64,000 bases of DNA from Agrobacterium leguminum (GTDB taxonomy: Bacteria; Pseudomonadota; Alphaproteobacteria; Rhizobiales; Rhizobiaceae). The DNA is taken from NCBI RefSeq assembly GCF_015704895.1, contig NZ_JADQWB010000004.1, forward strand, positions 248,001-312,000. Reading direction: 5' to 3'. Below, piece after piece: positions 18,944-27,174 of the stretch. The notes beneath the pieces were generated by a model. The model was not told the origin of the DNA. It was given only the letters and a program-made list of their open reading frames with translations, and made no database searches. Every line of letters starts with the position of its first letter. The first letter of the stretch is position 1. The translations under genes were made by a program, and so were the position numbers.

Positions 18944-20809
18944 GTGCCTCACGAGACCGCCACAGCCAATCCGCTCTTTCACAATCCGCTTCTCGGCAGG
19001 GACGATCTCGCAAAGGCGGTGATCGATCTCTTCAACCCGCTGCTTGCCTGTTTTTCACCGGGCGGCGCGCGGGTGCGGCTCGGAGCAACGGGGGCGATTT
19101 TCGATTTTCCTGCGGCGGAACTGGAAGGTTTTGCCCGGCCATTATGGGGCATCGTTCCGCTTGCCGCCGGCGGTTATGACTTTCCCCACTGGGATCTCTA
19201 CAGACGTGGACTGGCCAATGGCGCCAACCCCGCCCACCCCGAATATTGGGGCGATACGGCTGATCGGCACCAGCGGCTGGTCGAACTGGCGGCGATAGGA
19301 TTTGCGCTCGCCATGGTTCCCGAACATATCTGGGAGCCGCTTGCCGAAACGGACAGGCGGGCTGTCGCCGCCTATCTTCTCGCCGCCCGCGAGCGGGAAT
19401 TCGTCGACAATAACTGGAAATTTTTCCGTGTTCTGATCGATCTTGGGCTGGAGCGGGTCGGCGTGGAATTCGACCGGACCAAGACCCAAACCTATCTCGA
19501 TGAACTCGAGGCTTTCGATATCGGCAACGGCTGGTATCGCGACGGGCCGGTGCGCCGGGTCGACCATTATATTCCCTTCGCCATGCATTTTTACGGCCTG
19601 ATCTATACGGTGCTGGCGAAAGGTGACGACACGCGAAAAACACGTTTGCTCGAACGCTCGCGCATTTTCACCCGTGACATACGCCACTGGTTCGGGCCCG
19701 ACGGAGCATCGCTCGCCTTCGGGCGCAGCCAGACCTACCGTTTTGCGGCGGGCGGTTTCTGGGGCGCTCTTGCCTTTTCCGGTCTGGAAGCGCTGCCGTG
19801 GCCGGAGATCAAGGGTTATTACATGCGCCATATCCGCTGGTGGTCGAAGCGGCCGATCGCGGACCGCGACGGCGTCCTGTCGGTCGGATATGGCTACCCA
19901 AACCTTCTGATGAGCGAGAGCTATAATTCTCCCTGCTCGCCCTATTGGGCGCTCAAATTTTTCCTGCCGCTGGCGCTGCCCGCCGATCACCCGTTCTGGA
20001 CTGCGGAAGAGGCCGAACCGCAGGACTTTACCCAACCGGTTCCCTTGGCGGAGCCCGGCATGGTGGCCTTTCATACGCCGGGCAATATCGTGGTCCTGTC
20101 CTCCGGGCAGCAGCACGACAGGATGCGTGGCGCGCAGGAAAAATATTCGAAATTCGTCTATTCCACCCGTTACGCCTTCAATGTCGAGGCGGATGACCGG
20201 CATTTCGCCGCCGCGAGTTTCGACGGCATGCTCGGCCTTTCCGACGACGGCGTGCACTTTCGCACCCGCGAGACGATGGAAGAGGCGTTGATCGCCGGGG
20301 ATTGCCTCTATTCCCGCTGGCGGCCATGGGCGGATGTCGAGATCGAAACCTGGCTCGTGCCGCAAAACCCCTGGCACATAAGGCTGCACCGCATCCGCAC
20401 CCCGCGCCCCTTGCAAATATCGGAAGGCGGATTTGCCATAGAACGCGCCGATTTCAACCGCGACCGCACCGAGGCGAGTGAAGGTCGCGCTGTCTGTTAC
20501 GGACAGACTGACACCAGCCTCATCGTCGATCTTTCGGCTGGCATTCAGCGCGAAGGCGTGTGCCATCAGGCAATCGCCAATACCAACCTCATTCACGCCA
20601 GAACCCTTGTTCCGCAATTGCGCGGCACCATCGCCTCCGGCGAAACGCTGCTGGTGACGGCGGCCATGGCACTGCCGGCCGGCAAAGAAGCAGAGGCCGT
20701 ATTGGCTGTCCTCCCCGAAAGTCCCGATCTCCCGAGGCTGGAAGAGATGTTCAAACGGGAGGGGCGGCGCGTTCCCGCCTATGCTCTCGATGAAAACCGC
20801 GCAGGCTGA
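18944..20809 (+). CDS. DUF2264 protein (putative oligosaccharide-processing enzyme)
   Basis: 621 residues if the GTG at 18944 is the start. The frame opens at 18848 inside the binding-protein gene, and no clear ribosome site marks the start. The protein matches the DUF2264 layout: an N-terminal alpha/alpha toroid of about 360 residues (FPHWDLYRRGLANGANP, FGRSQTYRFAAGGFWGAL) and a C-terminal beta-rich region (RYAFNVEADDRHFAAASFDG). DUF2264 is found in polysaccharide loci with lyases and unsaturated uronyl hydrolases; its activity is not firmly assigned. No signal peptide. In this locus it is probably a second cytoplasmic lyase or hydrolase. Confidence 0.82.
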   Translation: MPHETATANPLFHNPLLGRDDLAKAVIDLFNPLLACFSPGGARVRLGATGAIFDFPAAELEGFARPLWGIVPLAAGGYDFPHWDLYRRGLANGANPAHPEYWGDTADRHQRLVELAAIGFALAMVPEHIWEPLAETDRRAVAAYLLAAREREFVDNNWKFFRVLIDLGLERVGVEFDRTKTQTYLDELEAFDIGNGWYRDGPVRRVDHYIPFAMHFYGLIYTVLAKGDDTRKTRLLERSRIFTRDIRHWFGPDGASLAFGRSQTYRFAAGGFWGALAFSGLEALPWPEIKGYYMRHIRWWSKRPIADRDGVLSVGYGYPNLLMSESYNSPCSPYWALKFFLPLALPADHPFWTAEEAEPQDFTQPVPLAEPGMVAFHTPGNIVVLSSGQQHDRMRGAQEKYSKFVYSTRYAFNVEADDRHFAAASFDGMLGLSDDGVHFRTRETMEEALIAGDCLYSRWRPWADVEIETWLVPQNPWHIRLHRIRTPRPLQISEGGFAIERADFNRDRTEASEGRAVCYGQTDTSLIVDLSAGIQREGVCHQAIANTNLIHARTLVPQLRGTIASGETLLVTAAMALPAGKEAEAVLAVLPESPDLPRLEEMFKREGRRVPAYALDENRAG

Positions 20810-20814
20810 CGGAG

Positions 20815-22482
20815 ATGACCGACGACACACCGGGTGTTTCCCAGAGACCGGATCGGCTGAACATCCTGACCTGGGAGCGGAGACGAGAGGATATCGACAG
20901 CCCCGACCACCAAGCGCGGTTACGCGGCCTTGAGCGCTCTGCCAACACCGTTTTCGGGCAGGGCGTCTACATCGCCGCCAGGGCCGAGGTGCATACGGAT
21001 AGACTCCTTATGGGTGCACAGTCGTGGATCGCCGGTTACGCAATCGTGCGCGGCGATATCGAACTCGGCGAAAATGTCTCGATCAACCCCTATGCCTGTC
21101 TTTCCGGTAAGGTCACAATCGGCAACGGCGTGCGCATCGCCTCACATGTCAGCATCGTCGGCTTCAACCATGGCTTCGACGACATTGAAACTCCGATCTA
21201 TCGCCAACCACTGACCTCACTCGGGATAGAGATCGGCGACGGCGTCTGGATCGGCGCCAATGCGGTTGTGCTTGATGGCGTGAAAATAGGGCGCGGCGCA
21301 ATTATCGCCGCAGGCGCGGTGGTGGCGAAGGACATTCCCGCCATGGCCATTGCAGGTGGCGTTCCCGCCCGGGTTCTGCGATATCGCGGAGAAAAAGCGT
21401 CCGCGCCGAAGCTGATGGAACCCGATGGCCTGCTGCAAGAACTCGGCAAGGAGATTGCCGACGACTGGCTTGCCGCCATCCGCTCCTATGGCGAGGATGG
21501 CATCTATCGTTCCGCCGATGCATCCGGACGTGAGGTCGAAAGCGTCAGGCATCTGTGCGATGCCATCGAGATCGCAGCAGCCTTCGGGCAGGAGACTATT
21601 GCTTTCGATGCCGTAAAAACCGTGGCCACTCTTCAGGACTTGCAGGATCAGGAAACGGGGCTGTTTCTTAATCGTCACCACCGCCCCTCGACGCCTCCCG
21701 AGAAGGACCCTGCCGTCCTCTATAATATTCTGGCTGTCGGATATGCACTTGAATGTTTCGGTGCTGCGCCGAAACAGCCAATCGCTTTCGTGGAGCGTCT
21801 GCGCACCGACGAACTCATCCTCCTGCTGGAAGAATTGCCGTGGCAAAGCCGGGCATGGCATTGCGGCGCCACCATAGACGCCATTGCCACCGCGCTTTAT
21901 TTCAACAGGCGCTATTTCACATCCGGCGACAACCTCACCGTTCTTTTCGGCTGGCTGGCGATGAATGTGGGTAAAACCACCGGGCTTTGGGGTGAGCCGA
22001 CTGCCGCGCAGGGCCTGCTGCAACCGGTCAACGGCTTTTACCGGCTTACCCGCGGCTCTTACGCACAATTCGGCCTGCCCCTTCCCTATCCGGAAGCAGC
22101 AATTGACTCCGTTATCGCCAATTATCGTGCCTATGGCGGTTTCCATGGCGCGGATTTTAATGCCTGCAACCTGCTCGATACGATCCATCCGCTTCTTCTG
22201 TGCCTGAAACAGACGGATCACCGGCAGGACGAGGCGAAGGAAATCGCCCGCGAAATTCTGCGCCGAATTGAGGGACGCTGGCAAAGAAACAGGGGATTTG
22301 CCTTCGCCGAGGGACATCCGGCCGGGCTGCAGGGCACGGAAATGTGGATGTCGGTTCTCTGGCTTTCAGCGAAGCTTCTCGATGCGGAACATCTCCTGCC
22401 GTTCCGACCTCGCGGCATCCATCGCTTCGAGCCTGCGGAAATCGTCCGTGGCCTGATTGCCCGCTCTCAATCTCCGGTATAG
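20815..22482 (+). CDS. Hexapeptide acyltransferase fused to an alpha-toroid domain
   Basis: 555 residues from the ATG at 20815, five bases after the DUF2264 stop. Residues about 40-185 are a left-handed beta-helix acyltransferase: repeated hexapeptides (IELGENVSINPYACLSGKV, IGDGVWIGANAVVLDGVKIG) and the end motif AIAGGVPARVLR, as in LacA/maltose O-acetyltransferases; His in VGFNHGF may be catalytic. Residues about 230-540 are helical, with repeats like those of terpene-cyclase or prenyltransferase toroids (AVLYNILAVGYALECFG, GGFHGADFNACNLLDTIHP). I know no named family with this fusion. It may acetylate, or recognise and acetylate, an imported oligosaccharide; that is inference. Confidence 0.8.
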   Translation: MTDDTPGVSQRPDRLNILTWERRREDIDSPDHQARLRGLERSANTVFGQGVYIAARAEVHTDRLLMGAQSWIAGYAIVRGDIELGENVSINPYACLSGKVTIGNGVRIASHVSIVGFNHGFDDIETPIYRQPLTSLGIEIGDGVWIGANAVVLDGVKIGRGAIIAAGAVVAKDIPAMAIAGGVPARVLRYRGEKASAPKLMEPDGLLQELGKEIADDWLAAIRSYGEDGIYRSADASGREVESVRHLCDAIEIAAAFGQETIAFDAVKTVATLQDLQDQETGLFLNRHHRPSTPPEKDPAVLYNILAVGYALECFGAAPKQPIAFVERLRTDELILLLEELPWQSRAWHCGATIDAIATALYFNRRYFTSGDNLTVLFGWLAMNVGKTTGLWGEPTAAQGLLQPVNGFYRLTRGSYAQFGLPLPYPEAAIDSVIANYRAYGGFHGADFNACNLLDTIHPLLLCLKQTDHRQDEAKEIAREILRRIEGRWQRNRGFAFAEGHPAGLQGTEMWMSVLWLSAKLLDAEHLLPFRPRGIHRFEPAEIVRGLIARSQSPV

Positions 22483-22496
22483 GTTTCCGACACTCT

Positions 22497-22512
22497 TTTG
22501 AAAGCTTTCAAA
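22497..22512. promoter_or_regulatory. Perfect 16-bp palindrome before the lactate-dehydrogenase-like gene
   Basis: TTTGAAAGCTTTCAAA is self-complementary and sits 20 bases before the next start, in a 50-base gap. Its core TGAAAGCTTTCA resembles LacI/GalR-family operators. No LacI-family gene is in the window, so the binding protein would be encoded elsewhere. Confidence 0.42.
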
Positions 22513-22532
22513 CCGGACCGGTCGAGTAAAAG

Positions 22533-23678
22533 ATGCAACTCAAAGACTGCTATAATTTCCACGATTTTCGCCGCATGGCCAAACAGCGTCTGCCCGGACC
22601 GATCTTCAATTATATAGACGGCGCCGCCGATGACGAGGTGACGTATCGGCGAAACACAGCCGCCTTCGAAAAATGCGATCTCGTTCCCGATGTGCTGCGG
22701 GGCGTGGCAGATGTGGATATGTCGGTCACCGTCATGGGGCAGAAGCTGTCCATGCCGGTCTATTGTTCGCCGACGGCGCTGCAACGCCTCTTCCACCATC
22801 AGGGGGAACGGGCGGTTGCGGCAGCGGCGGGGAAATACGGTACGATGTTCGGCGTCTCCTCGCTTGGCACCACAAGCCTTGAAGAGGCGCGCCGGATCAG
22901 CGGCGGCCCGCAGGTCTATCAGTTCTATTTCCACAAGGACCGCGGCCTCAACCGCGATATGATGGCGCGCGCCAAGAGCGCCGGCGTCGAGACGATGATG
23001 CTGACGGTGGACAGTATTACCGGCGGCAACCGCGAGCGCGACAAGCGCACCGGCTTTGCCATTCCGTTCAAGCTCAATCTTTCCGGCATCGCGCAATTCG
23101 CCATCAAGCCGGCCTGGGGCATCAATTACCTGACGCATGAGCGCTTCAGCCTGCCGCAGCTCGACGACCACATTAAAATGGACGGCGGCGCTCTTTCCAT
23201 CAGCCGCTATTTCACCGACATGCTCGACCCTTCGATGAACTGGGACGATGTGGCGCAGATGGTGCGCGAATGGGGCGGGCCGTTCTGCCTTAAAGGCATC
23301 ATGTCGGTGGATGACGCCAGACGCGCCGTGGAGATCGGCTGCAGCGGCATCGTGCTTTCCAATCACGGCGGGCGTCAGCTCGATGGCTCCCGCAGCGCCT
23401 TCGATCAGCTGGCCGAGATCGTCGATGCGGTCGGCGACCGGATCGATGTGATGATGGATGGCGGCGTGCAGCGCGGTACCCATGTTCTGAAAGCACTGTC
23501 CCTCGGTGCAAAAGCCGTAGGGCTCGGCCGCTATTACCTTTTCCCCCTGGCTGCTGCCGGGCAACCGGGCGTCGAACGGGCGCTCGAGCTGATGCGCATC
23601 GAAATCGAGCGCGGCATGAAGCTGATGGGCTGCACCTCCGTCGATCAGCTCACACGCCGGAACCTTCGGTTCCGTTGA
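22533..23678 (+). CDS. FMN-dependent alpha-hydroxyacid dehydrogenase (LldD-like)
   Basis: 381 residues from the ATG at 22533, the usual length. Family marks: NYIDGAADDEVTYRRN at the N-terminus, catalytic His278 in SNHGGRQLDGS, and the phosphate-binding GGVQRGTHVLKALSLGAKAVGLGR near the end. The family oxidises L-2-hydroxyacids using FMN; L-lactate to pyruvate is the commonest reaction, but mandelate or glycolate cannot be excluded. At the end of the oligosaccharide locus it could consume L-lactate from rhamnose or fucose breakdown via lactaldehyde. That link is inference, as is regulation through the palindrome just upstream. Confidence 0.9.
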   Translation: MQLKDCYNFHDFRRMAKQRLPGPIFNYIDGAADDEVTYRRNTAAFEKCDLVPDVLRGVADVDMSVTVMGQKLSMPVYCSPTALQRLFHHQGERAVAAAAGKYGTMFGVSSLGTTSLEEARRISGGPQVYQFYFHKDRGLNRDMMARAKSAGVETMMLTVDSITGGNRERDKRTGFAIPFKLNLSGIAQFAIKPAWGINYLTHERFSLPQLDDHIKMDGGALSISRYFTDMLDPSMNWDDVAQMVREWGGPFCLKGIMSVDDARRAVEIGCSGIVLSNHGGRQLDGSRSAFDQLAEIVDAVGDRIDVMMDGGVQRGTHVLKALSLGAKAVGLGRYYLFPLAAAGQPGVERALELMRIEIERGMKLMGCTSVDQLTRRNLRFR

Positions 23679-23717
23679 ACAGGCGGGACGTTAGGGAAGA
23701 GCTGGGGCGGAGCGCGG

Positions 23718-24062
23718 TCACAACCGACTACTGAAACCGCATGCCATTTCAGCCGCGTTTCGCCGCTGCTCCTGAAGCGCCATGCCAATGTTCCAGACGA
23801 GCGCCAGGCAAACAAGTCCGCAAAAACAGGCTGAAATCAGCGAGCGATGGCGCTTGGCTCCGGAGAGAAACATCCAGCCGATAATTGCATAGACCGCAAG
23901 CGCCGGCACCGCGGCAATCAGAACGGATATGGGGCCATCGCAATCGACGGCCTCGACGCCGATGGCGCGATATTCGTTCGGGGTTGCCACCAGGCCGAGG
24001 ACGGCCACGGGAAACATGGCCGCTAAAACCGCGTAACGGAAAAATCGGGGCGTGTCGGGCAT
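23718..24062 (-). CDS. Small hypothetical membrane protein
   Basis: 114 residues from the ATG at 24062. I do not recognise the family. Three hydrophobic stretches are visible (AVLAAMFPVAVLGLVA, ISVLIAAVPALAVYAIIGWMF, LISACFCGLVCLALVWNIGM), so an inner-membrane protein is likely. It converges on the LldD-like gene and lies back-to-back with the MarR-GNAT gene. A short inverted repeat CCGATA-A-TATCGG (24146-24158) lies in its upstream region. Overlapping frames in this stretch are less hydrophobic and look like shadows. Confidence 0.6.
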   Translation of the reverse strand: MPDTPRFFRYAVLAAMFPVAVLGLVATPNEYRAIGVEAVDCDGPISVLIAAVPALAVYAIIGWMFLSGAKRHRSLISACFCGLVCLALVWNIGMALQEQRRNAAEMACGFSSRL

Positions 24063-24261
24063 GCCTGCTCCATAGCCGGATAATCAACTGCCGCAAACGG
24101 CGCAGGTAAAGTCGCGCCGCGCGATCTCAGCGAATATCCATCTTGCCGATAATATCGGTTTAGCCGCCATTGTCGGCGACCGGAAGAGCAGATTGCCCGC
24201 TTTTGCTGAGAAAGCCAGCCTTTTACGTCGGGAGCAATCTTGGCAAGTCAAGCGGAATATG

Positions 24262-24288
24262 ATTATGGTTGCATGATGCAACCATAAT
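24262..24288. promoter_or_regulatory. 27-bp perfect palindrome, likely MarR operator
   Basis: ATTATGGTTGCAT-G-ATGCAACCATAAT has 13-bp perfect arms around one G and ends nine bases before the GTG start of the MarR-GNAT gene. Position and symmetry fit an autoregulatory operator for a dimeric MarR protein. The site would cover the ribosome-binding region or promoter. Confidence 0.6.
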
Positions 24289-24297
24289 GGATTAAAC

Positions 24298-25239
24298 GTG
24301 CCCCAACAACCCTTCCCCATAAACGACATCCGTTCCACCTCGCGCCGACTCGTCCGCGAACTCGGCTTCATGGGGGGAGACTTTGCCGGCACCGATCTGC
24401 CGCCCTCCGCCGTGCATGCCCTGATCGAGATCGAGGCATGCCCCGACATCACGGCGCGGGATCTGGGAAAACTTCTGCGGCTTGAAAAATCGAGTGTCAG
24501 CCGCATGTTGCGCAAGCTCGTCCTCTCGGGCGATGTCCGCGAAGAAACGGATGAAGGGGACAGCCGCATCAAGCGGCTGCGTCTTACGGGTCAGGGACAA
24601 GAACAGGTGGGCGCCATTCATGGCTTCGCGAACCGGCAGGTCTCCGGCGCCCTGACGCAGCTTACGTCGGCGGATGCTCACACGATCCTCCAGGGGCTCC
24701 GTCTTTACGCCGATGCGCTGGGAGACAGGACCGATACCGTTGCTCCCTCTATAGAGATTCTGGAGGGATACAGGCCGGGCATCATTGCCCGGATTACACA
24801 GATGCACGCGCTCTATTACGCCCGGACATCCGGCTTCGGCCAGCGTTTCGAATCCGTCGTGGCCGAAGGCCTCGCGGCTTTTTGCAACCGGCTCGAAAGC
24901 CCGAAGAATGCGATCTGGGTCGCAATGCGCGGACAGGAGATCATCGGCTCCGTCGCTATCGATGGCGAAGATCTCGGAGCGGATATTGCGCATCTGCGCT
25001 GGTTCATCGTTGATGACGGCGTGCGCGGTGGAGGTGTCGGACGCAGGTTGCTGGAAACCGCGCTGGCCTTCGTCGATGAAAAAGGCTTTGCCGAAACCCA
25101 TCTCTGGACATTCAACGGCCTCTTGGCCGCACGGCACCTCTACGAAGCCCATGGTTTCGCATGCGTAGAGGAACATCCGGGCAGCCAGTGGGGAAGCGAG
25201 GTTCTGGAACAGCGCTTTGTCCGGTCACGGCCCGAATGA
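24298..25239 (+). CDS. MarR-family regulator fused to GNAT acetyltransferase
   Basis: 313 residues from a GTG at 24298; no ATG fits the N-terminus better. Residues 1-145 are a MarR winged helix (ITARDLGKLLRLEKSSVSRM, then the DEGDSRIKRLRLT wing). Residues about 155-313 are a GNAT domain with the acetyl-CoA loop VRGGGVGRRLLETAL and a final LYEAHGF motif. MarR-GNAT fusions are known as a class, but targets are rarely identified. It could acetylate a toxic amine or protein and sense the same ligand. The palindrome just before the start supports autoregulation. Confidence 0.9.
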   Translation: MPQQPFPINDIRSTSRRLVRELGFMGGDFAGTDLPPSAVHALIEIEACPDITARDLGKLLRLEKSSVSRMLRKLVLSGDVREETDEGDSRIKRLRLTGQGQEQVGAIHGFANRQVSGALTQLTSADAHTILQGLRLYADALGDRTDTVAPSIEILEGYRPGIIARITQMHALYYARTSGFGQRFESVVAEGLAAFCNRLESPKNAIWVAMRGQEIIGSVAIDGEDLGADIAHLRWFIVDDGVRGGGVGRRLLETALAFVDEKGFAETHLWTFNGLLAARHLYEAHGFACVEEHPGSQWGSEVLEQRFVRSRPE

Positions 25240-25255
25240 TCTTTCAACCACGTAT

Positions 25256-25290
25256 AAACGGCCGCAATCGGAATCGTCCTGCGGCCGTTT
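25256..25290. terminator. Bidirectional terminator between convergent genes
   Basis: AAACGGCCGCA (25256-25266) and TGCGGCCGTTT (25280-25290) form a perfect 11-bp GC-rich stem with a 13-base loop and A/T ends on both sides. It lies between the MarR-GNAT stop and the stop of the opposing dehydrogenase gene. Confidence 0.75.
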
Positions 25291-25312
25291 CGAAATCAGA
25301 TATCGGCACCCG

Positions 25313-26344
25313 TTAAAAGGCGAGTTGAACCTTCATCGACCTGCTTCGGTCGCCGGCGGCTTCGAATGCCGCAACTGCCTCTTCTAGCGGAAAGGTTCCA
25401 GTCAGCAGGGGCTTCAGGTCGACGCGGCGCTGATTGATGAAATCGACGGCAAGTCCGAATTCCTCATGGAACCGGAACGTACCCTTCATCTCGATTTCCT
25501 TGGCGACCACCATATTCTGCGGAATGGACACATCGCCGCCAAGACCGAGCTGAACCACGGTGGAACGCGGTTTCAGCGCTTCGAGACCCGAACGGACGGC
25601 CCTTTCATTGCCGGACGCCTCGAATTGCACATCGAAATAACCCTTGTTTGCCGAATAGGCGGAGAGCGCATCGGCCTCACTGGCGACGTTGATGACACGG
25701 TCGGCGCCGATGGCGAGCGCCTTTTGCAGAACCGCGTCCATGACATCGGTTGCGACGATTTCCCGGGCGCCATGGGCGCGGGCGGCGATGATGGCGAGTG
25801 CGCCGATCGGCCCACAGCCGGTGACCAGAACGCGTTTGTCGGTCAATGCGCCGGCGCGGTTGACGCCATGCAGCGTTACCGCGAAGGGTTCGGCCATGGC
25901 CGCTTCATGAATGGAGATGCCATCCCGCACCTTGTGGCACTGATATGCCTCGGCGACGAGACGCTGACGGAATGCCCCCTGAATATGCGGCATGGGCATG
26001 GCGGAACCATAAAAGCGCATGTTCAGGCACTGATTCTGCTGGCCCTTAAGGCAGAATTCGCAATGGTTGCAGGGCCGGCTCGGCGATACCGCAACACGGT
26101 CGCCGACGGCGAGGCCGGAGACACCCTCCCCCAAAGCCTTGATGGTGCCGGCCACCTCATGGCCGAGGATCATCGGCTCCCGCACGCGCACCGTGCCGAA
26201 GCCGCCATGATTGTAATAATGCAGGTCGGAGCCGCAGATGCCACCCGCTTCGATGGCCACCTCGACCTGTCCCGGACCGGGCTGCTCGGTCTCTCGCTCC
26301 TCGATCCGCAGATCCTTCGCCGCGTGGATGACAACCGCTTTCAT
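25313..26344 (-). CDS. L-idonate 5-dehydrogenase-like zinc alcohol dehydrogenase
   Basis: 343 residues from the ATG at 26344, with GGGAGGAG six bases upstream; the frame extends further but MKAVVIHAAKDL is the natural start. Medium-chain dehydrogenase marks: catalytic zinc Cys in GGICGSDLHYYNHGG and GHEVAG, four structural-zinc cysteines in PCNHCEFCLKGQQNQC, and the NAD(P) motif GCGPIGALA. The closest functional match I recognise is L-idonate 5-dehydrogenase; related sorbitol or threonine dehydrogenases are possible. It is the last gene of a long minus-strand operon with RraA-like, ABC-importer and SDR genes, so oxidation of a sugar acid or polyol is likely. Confidence 0.87.
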   Translation of the reverse strand: MKAVVIHAAKDLRIEERETEQPGPGQVEVAIEAGGICGSDLHYYNHGGFGTVRVREPMILGHEVAGTIKALGEGVSGLAVGDRVAVSPSRPCNHCEFCLKGQQNQCLNMRFYGSAMPMPHIQGAFRQRLVAEAYQCHKVRDGISIHEAAMAEPFAVTLHGVNRAGALTDKRVLVTGCGPIGALAIIAARAHGAREIVATDVMDAVLQKALAIGADRVINVASEADALSAYSANKGYFDVQFEASGNERAVRSGLEALKPRSTVVQLGLGGDVSIPQNMVVAKEIEMKGTFRFHEEFGLAVDFINQRRVDLKPLLTGTFPLEEAVAAFEAAGDRSRSMKVQLAF

Positions 26345-26368
26345 AGTCTCTCCTCCCATAAGGCTCAC

Positions 26369-26388
26369 ACGGCGGCAGTCGCCGCCGT
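26369..26388 (-). terminator. Intercistronic hairpin
   Basis: ACGGCGGC (26369-26376) and GCCGCCGT (26381-26388) form an 8-bp stem with a 4-base loop between the RraA-like gene and the dehydrogenase gene. With no T-run, it is more likely an RNA-stability or processing element than a terminator. Confidence 0.35.
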
Positions 26389-26409
26389 TGCCCATTGTCC
26401 GGACTTGTC

Positions 26410-27084
26410 TCAGATATCGACCACGAGGCCCTTGGCTTTCAGAACCGGCTCGAGCTTGCTGACCTCGATCACCGACTTACCCTGCTTGTAGGCTTCGATG
26501 TAACCGGCCTCGGCATCTTCGCGGGCCTGCGAAAGCTTGGCCGCTTCCTGCGCTTCCTCGCGCCTGACGACGACGAGACCGTCGGCATCACCAACGATGA
26601 TATCGCCCGGATTGATGATCTCGCCACCGACAATCACTTGGTCGTTGACCGCGGCAATGGTCTCCTTGACCGTGCCCTTGATGCAGACGCTGAGCGAGAA
26701 GACCGGGAAGCCGAGGTCCCGCAGTTGCAGCGTATCGCGCACGCCGGTATCCGTTACCAAGCCGCCGATGCCTTTTGCGAGGCAGGCATTGGCGAGCACG
26801 TCGCCGAAGGAACCGGCTTCTTCATATTCGCCAGCGGAAACGACGATGATATCGCCCGGCTTGGCATAGTTGATGGCCAGCTGCAGCATGATGTTGTCGC
26901 GCGGTGCGCATTTGACCGTGAAGGCCGGGCCGCAGAGCTTCATGCGATAATCGACCGGCTTCAGCCGCGAAGACAATGCGCCGCGGCGTCCCTGCGCCTC
27001 ATGGATCGTGGCGGGAGAAAATTTGGCAAGGGCGTCGACATCCGCCTTGGCCGGACGCTGCGCGATATCTTTAATGTGGATCAT
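26410..27084 (-). CDS. RraA-family aldolase/decarboxylase (paralogue 1)
   Basis: 224 residues from the ATG at 27084, with GGGAGG five bases upstream. RraA / HMG-CHA aldolase marks: FSPATIHEAQGRRGAL, GSFGDVLANACLAKGIGG, and VTDTGVRD with the Arg-Asp pair that helps bind the metal and substrate. Catalytic relatives are divalent-metal pyruvate aldolases or oxaloacetate decarboxylases; RNase-E-inhibitor RraA is the non-enzymatic branch. Operon position beside dehydrogenases and an importer favours the enzyme role. A close paralogue lies at 35996-36664. Confidence 0.87.
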   Translation of the reverse strand: MIHIKDIAQRPAKADVDALAKFSPATIHEAQGRRGALSSRLKPVDYRMKLCGPAFTVKCAPRDNIMLQLAINYAKPGDIIVVSAGEYEEAGSFGDVLANACLAKGIGGLVTDTGVRDTLQLRDLGFPVFSLSVCIKGTVKETIAAVNDQVIVGGEIINPGDIIVGDADGLVVVRREEAQEAAKLSQAREDAEAGYIEAYKQGKSVIEVSKLEPVLKAKGLVVDI

Positions 27085-27106
27085 GAAAACCTCCCACGTT
27101 GAAGCT

Positions 27107-27129
27107 GTCGGCGAGAGCGTCTCGCCGAC
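27107..27129 (-). terminator. Strong hairpin after the amino-acid binding-protein gene
   Basis: GTCGGCGAGA and TCTCGCCGAC form a perfect 10-bp stem with a GCG loop, between the binding-protein stop and the RraA gene. It has no T-run, so a role in protecting the upstream, highly expressed mRNA is likelier than full termination. Confidence 0.45.
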
Positions 27130-27174
27130 CGATAGTGTTGAAGAGTTGAAAATTGGCCGAGGCTGAGCCGAAGC

